Below are positions 45,469-56,060 of a stretch of 64,000 nt of DNA, piece by piece (within the stretch, counting starts at the first letter, position 1; the number at the start of each line of letters is the position of its first letter). Source of the stretch: Cristatella mucedo (lineage: Eukaryota > Bryozoa > Phylactolaemata > Cristatellidae); assembly GCA_009760855.2 (NCBI GenBank), contig WPIO01000024.1:137001-201000 (forward strand), written 5' to 3'. The notes beneath the pieces were generated by a model. That model did no database searches. It saw nothing but the letters and a program-made list of their open reading frames with translations, and was not told where the DNA came from. The position numbers were made by a program, and so were the translations under genes.

Positions 45469-46016
45469 TAGAATAGCAACGCATCGACTTGAAGGTTTTG
45501 TCACTCGTTTGTTGGTCCCTTCATTCTTTGGCTCCAGCCAACCTATCAGATCTACTCCCCCACCAGGCCAAGCATCGTACCACCCGCTTTTCGGAATCTG
45601 ATAGTTTACCTATACATCCTACAAACCTCAAATCCTTTGGAGACCGTGCCGATAGTTCGTATGCTCCCAAAGCCTGGAACTCACTCCCGACTTGCATCAC
45701 GAAATCTCCCGACTTTACCACTTTTAAAAAGAAACTAAAAACGCACCTATTTATCACAGCATTTAGTGGGTCCCTGCGATTCGACCTTAATGTGCTCATG
45801 CGTACTGACACTGTGCACGCTGCCACTAACCATACTTGCATGCTGACCCTGTACATGTCATCACTAAGCATGTTATTCTTGTTGTTTATTGAGCATGCTA
45901 TCACTAACCATTCGATCGTGTTTCCTTTGCAGCAAATATAAAGCGCCTAGAAAGAGATTGGGTTCTCTGAGGGTGCTACATCAAATGTATTATTATCATT
46001 AATTATTATTAGGGTA
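45469..46016 (+). mobile_element. LINE-1fam 3' fragment
   Basis: An open stretch (45,489-45,941) holds the family C-terminus (SLAPANLSDLLPHQAKHRTT, NLKSFGDRADSSYAPKAWNS). It is followed by AAGCGCCTAGAAAGAGATTG, GGTTCTCTGAGGGTGC and an ATT-rich tail. It is 5'-truncated within the thumb region. Confidence 0.85.
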
Positions 46017-46499
46017 TAAGTAAGCAGAAAGTGCTGCATTCGCACAATCAATATGAAAGATGGTTACAGTTGATTAGTCTCCAAATAAAACGTGCACTAA
46101 TCCAGAGGCTTATCAAATGGTGGTGGGGCTGAACACCGGCTAAATTGATGGGACATGAGCAATATAGACGACACACAAGAGGTGTTATCACTATGCAGCT
46201 GAAGGCTATCAATGGTCAACTACCAACATGTGACCCACTAGCACTCAAGTGGTCGGTTTCAAGAGGACGGAAACTCTACTTCAAGATACCCAATTGCCAT
46301 CTTTATCTCCCCTATCTCTTAAATGTGTTCAATGCCAAATAAAACTTGTATGAGCAGATATATCAGCCAGGAGTGAATTTGGAACAATCCTAGGGGGGCA
46401 TGTCTTTATGTTTTCAACGGCGATGTACAAACGGAGTGAATGTAGCTGCCAAAGTTTAAATCACCAGTCTGAAAGCATACATGCCCGCATGGACATGTA
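46017..46499. other. Unrecognised sequence
   Basis: No gene or known repeat was found. The sequence is ordinary in composition. Confidence 0.3.
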
Positions 46500-46833
46500 A
46501 CCGCGAGGCGAGAGCTGTTCGTCCCCGGTCTCTCTACCGGTAGACTGTGCGATGTAGTGCAGCGGCCGAGGCCGGCGACGGCTGAGCAGGCTGACGAACA
46601 GCCTCACCGGCTGTCGCTAGCACTCGAAACCGTGACGCAGGTGCACGTGACCCACTTTGTTTTCTCGCGTGACCCCATTGCTGGCGCTACCGTGGGGTGA
46701 CTGGTACGGTGTGGATATGCCCAGAGCCGAGAGGCAGCAAGTACGGCTGCCTCGTTCACCCTGCTCCCGAGATGTGGCAATGCGTTAGCGACGCTCGAAG
46801 CTCGTCGGGAGCTGCTCGAGTGCGAAACGTCGG
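46500..46833 (-). other. Possible ITS1 fragment next to an 18S relic
   Basis: This GC-rich stretch directly follows the 3' end of the 18S-like sequence on the minus strand, where ITS1 would lie. ITS1 has no universal motif, so the call rests only on position and composition. Confidence 0.3.
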
Positions 46834-47016
46834 TAATGATCCTTCTGCAGGTTCAACTATCAAAACCTTGACGTGACTTTTACTTACTCTAAGTGAGCAA
46901 GTTTGACCGTCTTCCTGGCCCATCGGCTCACACAAACGTCGTGCAAGGACCAGTCCGAGGTTCTCACTAAACAACTCAATCGGTAGTGACAGGCGGTGTG
47001 TACAAAGGGCTGTTAC
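46834..47016 (-). pseudogene. 18S rRNA 3'-end pseudogene
   Basis: On the minus strand, GCCCTTTGTACACACCGCCT, CTACCGATTGAG, GTTTAGTGAG, CGGACTGGTCC, ACTTAGAGTAAGTAAAAGTC and GAACCTGCAGAAGGATCATTA are, in order, the final part of a eukaryotic small-subunit rRNA. The last motif is its exact 3' terminus. Differences from the universal sequence, such as TCACGTCAAGGTTTTGATAG where TCGTAACAAGGTTTCCGTAG is expected, show that it is a decayed fragment. About 180 bases are present; sequence beyond 47,016 no longer matches. Confidence 0.88.
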
Positions 47017-47084
47017 TTGCTTTCTCAGAGCTAATTTAAATTTATTGCAATTACAATTCATAAGCCGTAACAAGATATTGAGCA

Positions 47085-47245
47085 AAACAGTGCCTTCCTA
47101 CTCTCAGTGTCGGTGTGAAAATATAAAGATTGATGTTGACAAACCTGCGGCTATTTCGCAAACTCTGCTTCATGGCACTATTGATTCTGCGGAGTTCCTT
47201 AATTTTACGGCCGAGGTTCTGCTGATAAAATCGCTCTAGGCATAT
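47085..47245 (-). pseudogene. Possible large-subunit (mitochondrial-type) rRNA relic
   Basis: On the minus strand, ATTAAGGAACTCCGCAGAAT is followed about 45 bases later by GCCGCAGGTTTGTCAACATC. This order resembles the TTAAGGAACTCGGCAAA and CGCCTGTTTATCAAAAACAT blocks of animal mitochondrial 16S rRNA. Similarity fades on either side and could be chance. If real, it is a nuclear copy lying beside the 18S relic. Confidence 0.25.
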
Positions 47246-47850
47246 AATACACTCATCACTGTAATGCTCATGAAAAAATAGTTGGGCACAGGAGATTATG
47301 CACACGACTCAATATACCGCACCGACCAAGTGAATCTTTAATTTCGGTAGTTTTGTTTAAAGACAAACTAAACTACACAATGCCTATTGCAGCACCAAAA
47401 CATTTAAATGTTTGCTCGAAACCTGATGCAGACGAGATGTCTGTTCTAGTCCTGGCTGTTAAAAAAGTCTTTGCTAAGTTCAACCAATGGCACATTGACC
47501 TATTATCTTCGAGCCCAATTCGCGGCCAAGAGAAAGGCAAATACCTCAAGCTCAGCATTACCCTAGTATCGGATCGACCACTCATTCAGCACTTGGTCTT
47601 GGCTGACTACCAAGCCAACGACTTGCACCAGCTTCATCTTGACTCAGCTCCAATAGACCAATAGAACTTCGTTCACATAAAGTTACAAGACACTCTACCA
47701 TCATCTTGCTTGAATTAAACTTGTCGGCAGAACAGGATGAAACTAGTCAGAGTTACTCGGAGTACCAATGTGGTAAATCTAATTACAGTACTGTCAATGC
47801 TGATAGGTCCGGCCTTCAAGCAATGGTGACAGCATTCCTTTGAACCGTGC
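47246..47850. other. Unrecognised sequence
   Basis: A plus-strand open frame of 103 codons (47,353-47,664) and an overlapping minus frame of 70 codons show no domain. The plus frame has ordinary amino-acid composition, so a small exon cannot be excluded. Confidence 0.3.
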
Positions 47851-47854
47851 GGCC

Positions 47855-49182
47855 TCAGAGGTAGTGGCTTGGCATAAAAAAGCTGTTAGTCGGCAAGCCA
47901 TTTCCAGAAAATGTGAACTTACCAGCAACTTCACCACTTCCAGCATCATCCTTACAGTCGATAACTTCGGCTAGGACTTGGCCAAGGCAATCTACAAGGA
48001 ATACGATTTCACAGTCTGTAACTGCCAAACTTAGGCAAGAATTTCGTGTGAGCACGTTGAGCCAGGACATGCACGGGCTGCAGAGATTTCCAGGCTACCT
48101 GTGGTCAGCTTTGGAGTTTCCATCCACGAGGCAACCACTTCGTGTATATCCTCGGCAGAGGATCCATTCAATGATACAAGCTTTTCAGCATTCGGTATCT
48201 CTCTGAAGTCATCACACTCCTTGGCAAGAACTTCGAGACGTTTCAGAAAGGTCTCGTGCTAGTCCAGAAAATCGGGGTCGTCGGCGGAGTCGCTGAGGCT
48301 GCTGACGTATGTGGATTCTTGCTGCACTGACTGGTGAAGCTGCATGGCCAGCCTTTGCAGTTCGAAAGCGCTGACCTCGAGCTGGTCATAGCAGTCCTTG
48401 AGCTTGCTCTCAGATTCATCAAAAGCTTTACTCAGATCACCCACTGCATACTTCTTCTTGGTCTTCAGCTCGGCCAGATGAATAGCACGAGCCGATCCAA
48501 TCGGATGTCCTTGATCAGATTCCTAGGTTGCAGCTGCTCAGACTTGCCATGCACACGCTCGAGCAGATGCTTTATGGTTTCTCGTGCGTCCTTCAAAACA
48601 GTTTATGCTGTCGGTCCCCTTAGCGACTGACGCACCGAAAGTCCTGCGCCCATACGCTGCCTGCAGCAGTCGGTACTCTTGGCTCGCTTGCAGTCGAAGC
48701 ACCAAGATCCAGCGGCTTCCGGTGCTCGGGGCACTGCTTCTGTGCAGCTGCATGCAGCTCTTCGTTCCAGAGCACGAATTGGTTCGACGATGTGGTCACG
48801 TGATGCACATTGTACCCGCAATGGCCCGGTGAGCAGGCTGAGCACAAAAGCCCCTGGTACTGTATGCACCAGAGCTCTGCTGGCTTGTCAAGGTCAACCT
48901 GTGAGCGGAAACTGCACTTTTCAGAATTTCTCACGATTGTGAAACGTCCCACTAACTCAGCGATGCTTTATTGAAATGACGTAGGCGAGTATGCCACGAG
49001 CAGGACAGAGCATGCATGCTCTTTGACCCATATGCTCCGGCAGTATGGTCTGCACAGAGACTGCAGCAGCTGTTCAGGCAGCGAAGCAGGAGGGGTTGCT
49101 CTGCAATTTGTTTGCAGGCGATGCATGATAACAGGAGTTCGTCTACCAATTTAAGTCGGTGCACAGGAAGCTCTTGTGCCAT
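47855..49182 (-). pseudogene. TRIM-type (RING, B-box, coiled-coil) gene relic
   Basis: From the minus-strand ATG at 49,182: a RING-like motif SCIACKQIAEQPLLLRCLNS and CCSLCADH (49,050-49,130), with Asn where the RING histidine belongs; a first B-box LWCIQYQGLLCSACSPGH and HHV (48,800-48,870), one cysteine changed to Tyr; a second B-box CPEHRKPLDL and CFDCKRAKSTDCC (about 48,660-48,735); a coiled coil (VLKDARETIKHLLERVHGKS, then KAFDESESKLKDCYDQLEVS, 48,255-48,600); and a C-terminal stretch VDCLGQVLAEVIDCKDDAGS that could be a filamin-like repeat (47,870-48,060). TRIM proteins are usually ubiquitin ligases. At least three frame changes and stops (near 48,955, 48,490 and 48,259) and the lost zinc ligands indicate a pseudogene. 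No introns are evident, so a retrocopy or an intronless TRIM are both possible. Confidence 0.75.
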
Positions 49183-49539
49183 GGCTAGCCTTCACAAAGG
49201 ACAATAAAAAAATAAGCCGACAGATCAACTACAAAAGTTTTGTAACAGATACCGATTTTAATAACAAGGAACAAAACATGAAATGCTCTAGGCCAGACCC
49301 ACTTAATCGTGCCAGTAGTAACAGATTGCTTTGATCAGATAACCTATTAGGAGATGTAATTAGACCCTGTTATCTGGATTGCAATTAGGCTATCAGCGGC
49401 TGGGCTTCGTCGGTGCTTTTAAGCTATCTCTTAATTATGCGTAAATATCTACTTCGATTTGAACCTGACAACTCAGTTCGCATAGGTTGTCTAGCAAATT
49501 ATATGCATGCACAGTGGTCGGTGTCGCTTTCGACAGCTG
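49183..49539. other. Unrecognised sequence upstream of the TRIM relic
   Basis: No recognisable promoter motif, gene or repeat. Confidence 0.3.
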
Positions 49540-49735
49540 ACTAAATTTTAAAAGCTTCATTCAGAAGACTGCTTCTACACCTAGCCATCACGTCCAATCC
49601 CTATCCAAGATTAGGAGTTGTCTTCCGAAGTGGCTTGCAAAAGATTTAACTAGCTCCTTAGTTCTGTCTCGGCTTGATTATTGTAATTCCCTTTTGGCTG
49701 AGCTACCACAGAAAGCAACTATGTATGTAACTCTG
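49540..49735 (+). mobile_element. LINE RT thumb fragment, plus orientation
   Basis: The plus strand reads like SLVLSRLDYCNSLLAELPQK (about 49,650-49,720), a block of LINE thumb regions that in the main family reads FVTSRLDFCNSLLTGLPA. It faces the minus-oriented LINE-2fam tail that follows. It is short and truncated at both ends. Confidence 0.65.
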
Positions 49736-49739
49736 TATT

Positions 49740-50280
49740 CCGTCTGTAACTCCACTAAGTCCTAAAGACTATTGGGTGTTATGCACGAGAGTTCTGCATA
49801 GCGCACTCACAGCCTAAGCAGCTTTCGGTACGCAATCGGTAGCCAACAGATTTCGTCTCAAGAAACGAAGAGAAAGTGGAAGCATAGCAGAGTTAGGAGA
49901 GCAGTTGAGGTAGTGAGTAGCATGGAAGTAGCAGCTCGGGACCGCTGAAAAGGATGAGCCATAGTCGGCAGCAGGTGAGTAGTCGTCGTTGCGTAAGAAT
50001 TGTGGAGGCGAGTTCCACAGTCTAGGACCTGCAGAGCTAAAGCTTCTGTCGCCAACGGTCTTTAAGCGGAGGAATGGAACAGTTAATTTATTGTCCACAT
50101 AGGAACTGAGGGCGCGAACAGGCTGAAACTGGTGCGGCAGTTCAGCTAGGTACGAAGGAGCTAAGCCGTGGCTGGCATTTGTGGGTCAGCTTGAGAACTT
50201 TGCTGTGTATCCGTTGCTCAACCGGCATCCATCCTAGCTCTTTTAGCAAACGAGACACGTGCTCAAACATCTGGGATTTG
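49740..50280 (-). mobile_element. LINE-2fam 3' part, reverse orientation
   Basis: The minus strand encodes FLRLKTVGDRSFSSAGPRLW and NSPPQFLRND in a 94-codon open stretch (49,814-50,098), and before it a thumb/C-terminal region ELGWMPVEQRIHSKVLKL (about 50,180-50,240). The C-terminal motif G-D-R-x-F-S-x-x-x-P-x-x-W-N-S-L-P is common to L2/CR1/Jockey-like LINEs. The 3' tail ends toward 49,740. Confidence 0.78.
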
Positions 50281-50281
50281 A

Positions 50282-50359
50282 AGACTAGTCATGCAGCCAT
50301 ATTCATAGTCAACTAGGCCACTGCAGGTGACTATGAATATGGCTGCATGGCTAGTCTTA
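50282..50359. repeat. 31-bp inverted repeat with 16-base spacer
   Basis: AAGACTAGTCATGCAGCCAT and following bases (50,282-50,312) pair with 50,329-50,359 with a single mismatch (GTC against GCC). The stem is much longer than expected by chance. Confidence 0.92.
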
Positions 50360-50504
50360 CACAGATACACAGAGCAGCCACCAGACATAAGAGTCTATAG
50401 TTCAATGCAGCTTTGATGACAGAGGGGATTCGTGTGGATGGGAGTCAGGGGCAAGGACCAAGGAAAACAGCTGCAAGAGATTAAAAAACAAAAACTGCTA
50501 CAGC

Positions 50505-50672
50505 AAAAACACAATTCATTTGCATAGCGCCCCAAAAGACCGCAATCTCTATTCAGGCGGTTCACATATGCCATGGGGTTCAAGACCGAGGCCTCAGCCA
50601 TCTAATACATTCATTCACATTGAACTCAGTCGAGACGAGCACCTTCACCACTGGGCCAAACCAGCAACTTAT
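50505..50672 (-). mobile_element. SINE family A
   Basis: CAATTCATTTGCATAGCGCC, AATCTCTATTCAGGCGGTTC and the head complement CTGGGCCAAACCAGC are present. A segment around the B box has been replaced by unrelated bases (about 50,600-50,625). Confidence 0.7.
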
Positions 50673-50739
50673 GTGCTCCAAGCACAACACAGAACGCACG
50701 GACACAGCAAATGCTGCTAGGAAGGTGTTCAGCAGCTTC

Positions 50740-51420
50740 TTTTGTCACATTGTAAGTCGATGGGTTGTATTTTGGTATTTGGTGAGTGGGAATTGAAGGC
50801 AAGGGCAGTGACAGATTTGTGGCTGCTTCAAAGAGCAGCTAAAGACCCGAGTAAAGGATATTCTGATTCAATAGAATTCATGAGAAGTAAATGCCAGAGA
50901 CAGGTCAGTCGGAGCAATAGAATGGGGCACATTGAAGGGAGTTGGAGGAATTTGAGGTCGACACACTGTTTGATGGGAAGCCAGTGCGCGTCAGTGAGAA
51001 GGGGTGTAATCTGGCGCTTTCGACATTGCCATAGACATGTCTAGCTGCTGAGTGTTGCACCAACTGCCTAATTGGATAAGCCAAAATATCTGTCAGTGGA
51101 GAGTCACAGTGGTCAAGACCGGATGTCACACATACATGGAAAAGCTTGCCTATGCTACCCTTGTCTAGCAAAGCCAAATTTTTACAATGCAGTGTAGATT
51201 AAAGCCAATTTTGAGGCGACCGTAACCGCCGTACTACACAGGCACGAATGACGTAAATATCGCGAGGTAAAGAAGCTCTGTCGGGCTTTGCAAATGCACG
51301 GAACAGCTTGGTATTTGCTATTTGGTATTTGCCAGAATTTGCCTGGCAAAGAAGCAGAAAGTAGGCAGACTTGACTGTAAATATCATGTTGCCATTTAGC
51401 TACAGGTCGCGGTGCAGAGC
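50740..51420 (-). mobile_element. Diverged LINE-1fam-like fragment
   Basis: The minus strand reads TVKSAYFLLLC (51,350-51,385), GKLFHVCVTSGLDHCDSPLT (about 51,100-51,150) and a WLPIKQCVDLKFLQL-like stretch (about 50,960-51,000). These follow the thumb order of the main family but with many differences. An unrelated piece at about 51,235-51,345 interrupts it. Confidence 0.65.
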
Positions 51421-51679
51421 GAGAGATGGGTGTGACAGTAATACGTGCTTACCAGCGGTATAAATCCTGGGGCTCAAGACACGATTACAAATGGCCCGAC
51501 AAATTTGCTTCGACTTGTAGTGCAAGTAACATGTAGACTCTATGTAAGTCAAAATTCCTCCTGATGGCTACACATATGGTGGTGATGACTAAGAACTGAT
51601 TCATAAAGCCTTTGTAAACCCACAGCTAGACTAAATTTGTTCTTTATTGTGTAAGCCATATGTGTGATATGTGTGAAAC

Positions 51680-52112
51680 CTATACATCCATTGCACCAGT
51701 CGCTTTTCGGAATCAAATCGTTTACCTATATACCTCGTGCGAACCTTGAATCCTTTGGAGATTGTGCCTTTAGTTTGTATGCTCCCAAAACCTGGAAATC
51801 ACTTCCAACTTGCGTAACGACATCCCCTGACTGGACTACATTTAAAAAGAAATTAAAAAATTTATTTATCACACCATTTAGTGGGTAATTTAAGTGCTTA
51901 TGCATGCTGACACTGTGCATGCTGCCACTAACCATATTTGCATGCTGACCCTGTGCATGTCACCCCTAACCATGTTATGGTTGTTGTCATTTAACATGCT
52001 GCTACTAACCATTCGATCGTGCTTCCTTTGCAGCAAACGTAAAATGCCTAGAACAAAGATTGAGTTCTCTGAGGGTGCTATATCAAATGCATTATTATTA
52101 TTATTAACCATG
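51680..52112 (+). mobile_element. LINE-1fam 3' fragment
   Basis: It holds NLESFGDCAFSLYAPKTWKS and LPTCVTTSPDWTTFKKKLKN, then 3' UTR GCATGCTGACACTGTGCATG, tail TGCCTAGAACAAAGATTGAG, TTCTCTGAGGGTGC and (ATT)n at about 52,091-52,110. Confidence 0.82.
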
Positions 52113-52239
52113 AAAGTGATGTGCATGCATATATCAAGTATAATATATTTATGCTTGAAGAACCGGAAAAATATTAGCCGACTCTAAAGCGTTGCTTATA
52201 TAGCAACAGAAGAGCCTAAGTGTACAATAATAATGATGC

Positions 52240-52460
52240 TAACCATAATAATAATAATGAATTAGATTTATATAGCATCCTAAAATAACATGATCTCTTT
52301 CTAAGCACTTGACATGTGCTGTACAGAGCATGTCAACATAATCTCTTTCTAAGCACTTGACATGTGCTGTACAAAAGCATGTCCATATTGTTAGTGAAAA
52401 CATACGCAGTGTCAACATGCACAAAAGGCTGAGTGGCAGCAAGTACAGTGTGAGCAAGCA
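52240..52460 (-). mobile_element. LINE-1fam-like 3' tail with internal duplication
   Basis: (AAT)n, ATTTATATAGCATCCTAAAA and ATGATCTCTTTCTAAGCACT form the reverse-complement tail. About 38 bases (ATCTCTTTCTAAGCACTTGA and CATGTGCTGTACA) are repeated at about 52,292 and 52,341, an internal tandem duplication. Confidence 0.7.
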
Positions 52461-52524
52461 TTATCACATACAAAAATTACAAACTCCTTCAAATGCTGTG
52501 AGGTGATTTTACCTTTTTTTACTA

Positions 52525-53250
52525 GTAATAGTAATACTACATTTACATGGTGCCATCAGATAACTGAATCTCTTTTTTGACATATTACAGATGCTGTATA
52601 AAAAGTATTACCAAAATAGTGGTAGTAACATCCGAAAGCAGCAGACACTCTGTAAGCGATTAGATGCACACGAGAGACGAATCACAAAGACCCACTAAAT
52701 GCTGTAATAAACAGGTGCATTTTAAGCTTCGTTTTAAATGTCGTCATGTCAGGGGACGTTGTGACGTGCATCGGTAGTGAGTTCCAGGCTTTGGGAGCAT
52801 AGGAACTAGAAGCCATCTTTAACGATTTTGAGGTTTATATGAGGTATGCCTAAGCGAATCGAGTCAGAACAGCGGGTACGACTTTTCGCCTGGTGGAGTA
52901 GTTCTGATAGGTATGCTGGAGCCAGAGAATGAAGGGACCTAAAAGTAAGTGACAGAGCTTTGAAGTCGACAGCTGCTTGGTTGGGAGCCAGTGCAGGTTG
53001 GCGAGTAGTGATGTGATGTGGCAACTTCGTAGCTTGCGACAGACGAGCCTCTTAAATCTCGTCAAGTCAGGGGCTGTCATGACGTCAGTCGGAACTGAGT
53101 TCCAGACTTTAGGAGTATGCGAGCTAAAGACACGGTCTCCAAAGGGTTCAGGGTTTGCAGTAGGCAGGGCTAAACGGTTGGAGTCAGGGTCACATCGGGT
53201 GATACGATGCTTAGCCTGGTCGGGGAGGAGCACTGATATGTAGACTGTAG
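52525..53250 (-). mobile_element. LINE-1fam 3' part(s), reverse orientation, rearranged
   Basis: It starts with a tail-like TACATTTACATGGTGCCATC, then antisense C-terminal coding (GAGTTCCAGGCTTTGGGAGC) and thumb sequence to about 53,038. At about 53,040 a second C-terminal antisense copy begins (GTCAAGTCAGGGGCTGTCAT, GAGTTCCAGACTTTAGGAGT). Two fragments of the same region are thus joined head to tail. Confidence 0.72.
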
Positions 53251-53335
53251 CAACAGGACGAGACCTAAGCGAACCAGTAAGATAGTGACGTGGCCGGACA
53301 CCAATTCACCAACGGCTGCTGCGACTGCCACGGAC

Positions 53336-53440
53336 AGAAGCTTGTATGAAGCGCCTAGAGAGAGATTAAGTTCTCAGTGAATTGTTATTATTATTATTAT
53401 TGTATATTAAGCCGCATTTATTTATTATTATTATTATTGT
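53336..53440 (+). mobile_element. LINE-1fam tail with (ATT)n
   Basis: TATGAAGCGCCTAGAGAGAG and ATTAAGTTCTCAGTGAATTG are followed by two ATT runs. Only the last 60 bases of the element are present. Confidence 0.65.
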
Positions 53441-53786
53441 ATGACTAAGCCGCATTTATAAGTACAACTCTTTCCGTGACCGGAAGCGCCTGTATTGCAG
53501 ACCACTTCCGTCCGACCTTCGCATTGTTCCCAGTTCCGACTTCCGGGCTGGCAGTCGGCGATTGGCCTAGGCTCGAATTAAGCGCGCGGACGTTCGTAAA
53601 ACCTTGCATTTTTTTAAATAAGTAAAAACAATTCGAGAAATAAAAGATTTTACTTCTCATCCGTACGCTCAATTCTAGCCTCGACAGCAGCCGTCTCATG
53701 AATGATCAAAACACTCCTCGAGCGTACTCCACCTAGTGTGGGAACTACTCCGCTTCGTTCTTTTACCGAGATCGCACTCATCGTAG
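53441..53786. other. Unrecognised sequence left of the foldback element
   Basis: No gene or repeat. A minus open frame of 84 codons (53,445-53,699) shows no domain. Confidence 0.3.
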
Positions 53787-53873
53787 ATTTCGGTAGATTG
53801 GGGTAATTCGTCAAACCCTCCTGGCCGCCCTTTTAGGGGGTTCGTCGAATTGCCGAAATCCACCGAAATCCAC
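53787..53873. repeat. Hairpin at the left end of the foldback element
   Basis: GATTTCGGTAGATTGGGGTA with ATTCGTCAAACCC (53,787-53,820) pairs imperfectly with GGGGGTTCGTCGAAT and GCCGAAATCCACCGAAATC (53,836-53,869) around a GC-rich loop. Confidence 0.8.
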
Positions 53874-54189
53874 TCTAATTAGGCTAGCAATGACCAGACG
53901 TAAGCGTCGCCGAGCTCAAATTTTTCGCTGATATTGTAGTACACGTTCGAATGTATCTGTCCACCAAATTTCATGTTGCTTCGAGCGCAGGCGCACTTAT
54001 GCCAATGAGCTTTGACGCCGGACGCCTGTACCGTAATCCACCACAATCAACCGCAATCCATTCTAGTTCCGGTCAAATCTACCACAAATCAGCTTCGCAC
54101 AGCTCCAAAAAGTTCGGAATATCAAACTACGCTTCACGTACAATGTACCCAGAAACTATCGCGCGATTCCGCTCGCGCGTTCCCACGAA

Positions 54190-56060
54190 ATCCGCTGAAA
54201 TAAAATTGCAGTGGCCCAGGCCAATACCACAATCCACTGCATTCCAATATGCAACGAAAGAAATTCGGATCAAAAAGCTCCTCTTTTGATTGCATATGAG
54301 AGCAGACTCAGCGAAAATTCCATTTACAAAATTTCGTTCGAATTGGCACGGCCGTTCTCGTGCAATGCACTGCAATCGACTGCAGTGGCACGGGCCAATG
54401 CCGCAATCCACTTCAATCCACCAAATCCACCGCATAAAAAAATCAAAATACATTGCGCCGAACTCCAGTTTCTATTGCATATTAAAGTACACCGTGCTGT
54501 GTGCACAACCGCGTAAAATAAAATAAACTGTGCATTCTCGCACTGTGGCAATGGGCGGCAATCGCCTGAAATGACATGGAAAACTACCACGATCCACTCT
54601 ATTCCACTGCAAGTCATCTTCAAATCGCCATCGCGAAGCTCTAATTGACATTGCGTATAGGACTAGACTCAGTTAAAAATGCATTCAAAAAATTTCGCTC
54701 CATTGTGCTCACGCTTTCTCATGCAATGAATGGCATTCGACTGCAACGACCCGGTCCCATACCGAAATCCACCTCAATCCGCCGAAATCCGTTGCAACCC
54801 GCCACACAGCGAACAGAGCGCGTACACTAGAAGCTCTAATTATGATTGCACGCTGCTCTACTCTTCGCTTATTGTGTACTCGCATAACTTCACTGTAATT
54901 GCCTCGGCCATTCTGCAGCAATGCACCGCAATCGACTGCAACTGCCCGGGCCAGTACGTCGATGTACCGCAACCCGCCGAAAAACGACCAGAAAACGTAC
55001 ACTTTAACTCTAATAGTGATTGCACGTTGCTCTAATTTTGGTTATTGTGTAATCCCATAATTTCACTACAATCGCCTCGATCATTCGGCAGCAATGCGCT
55101 GCAATCGACTGCAATGGCCAGGACCGATACCTCAATTTACAGCAATCTGATGCAAAATGACCTGAAGTCCTTTTTGAAATGCTCCAACTTTTAATGCACG
55201 GTACAAAGCACACTGGTTAAAGTCAATCACATCATTTTAAGCAATTGTGCTCGCACAATCTCGGGCAATGCATGGCAATCTATGGCAACGGCTCGGCTCG
55301 AAGAAGCAATTCACTACAATCCGTGGCAACTCCACACTAAATTGGCTGCACGAAGTGCCGATTGTCATCGCATTACACATTTGTTTGTGCTAAAAGTGAA
55401 GTCGCAGGACTTTAAAGCTAGTTTCGACGTTAATTGTCAACAATGCACGACAATCGACAGCAATGGCAGGGATCAATACCGAAATTCGTGGCAATTTGAC
55501 GAGAAATCGGCTGCATCAAGCTCCAATTCTCATTCCTCGCAACATCTCACTGCTCGAGCACATACTTTCAATCCTTTTAACCAGCTCTGACCGTTTAATC
55601 TTGGGCAATGCATGGTAATCGACGGCAATGGCACGGGCAAATACGGCAATCCATTATGGTCCATCGCAAATCACTGGAAAGTGACTGGGCCAAGATAAAA
55701 TATATCTTACCTGTCGCAGCCCACTGTGTTGAAAGTGCAATCAAATCTTTTCGGCCAATCGCGCACGCACAATCGCGAGCAATGAACGGCAATCGACAGC
55801 AATGTCCTGGGCCAATACCCCAGTTCCCGGCGAATTGAAGAGAAATTAGCAGCGCGGAAGCCTCAATTGTCATTACACTGTGTCCAAAAAAAACCATGGA
55901 TTTTTCAAGATGCTTCGTTAACTGTCAGCAATGCACGACAATCGACAGCATTGCGGTAAAGGGGCCGATGGCGAAATCCGTGGAAAACTGAGAAGATTAA
56001 ACTGTAGTTAAACTGTAGCGCTGCCATTCCAAGTAGCATATCTGTGTTCGTGCATAATGT
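54190..56060 (+). repeat. Tandem array of about 175-bp units
   Basis: A core close to GCAATCGACTGCAATGG starts at 54,372, 54,558, 54,733, 54,928, 55,101, 55,275, 55,450, 55,615, 55,789 and 55,938, spaced 149-195 bases and mostly 173-175. Between cores recur GGGCCAATACCGCAATCCA, GAAGCTCTAATT plus GATTGCA, and a TTGTGCTCGC stretch. Units are quite diverged, so the array is old or evolves without homogenisation. Open frames within it are incidental. Confidence 0.85.

Noticed and set aside
49540-50280. Twin-primed LINE insertion
   Set aside because: The oppositely oriented fragment lies at the 3' side of the minus-strand LINE tail, not at its 5' side, so two separate insertions are more likely.
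53951-55897. Short proteins of 60-110 codons within the 175-bp tandem array
   Set aside because: Frames are on both strands, differ from unit to unit and arise from the diverged repeat; no conserved peptide is maintained.
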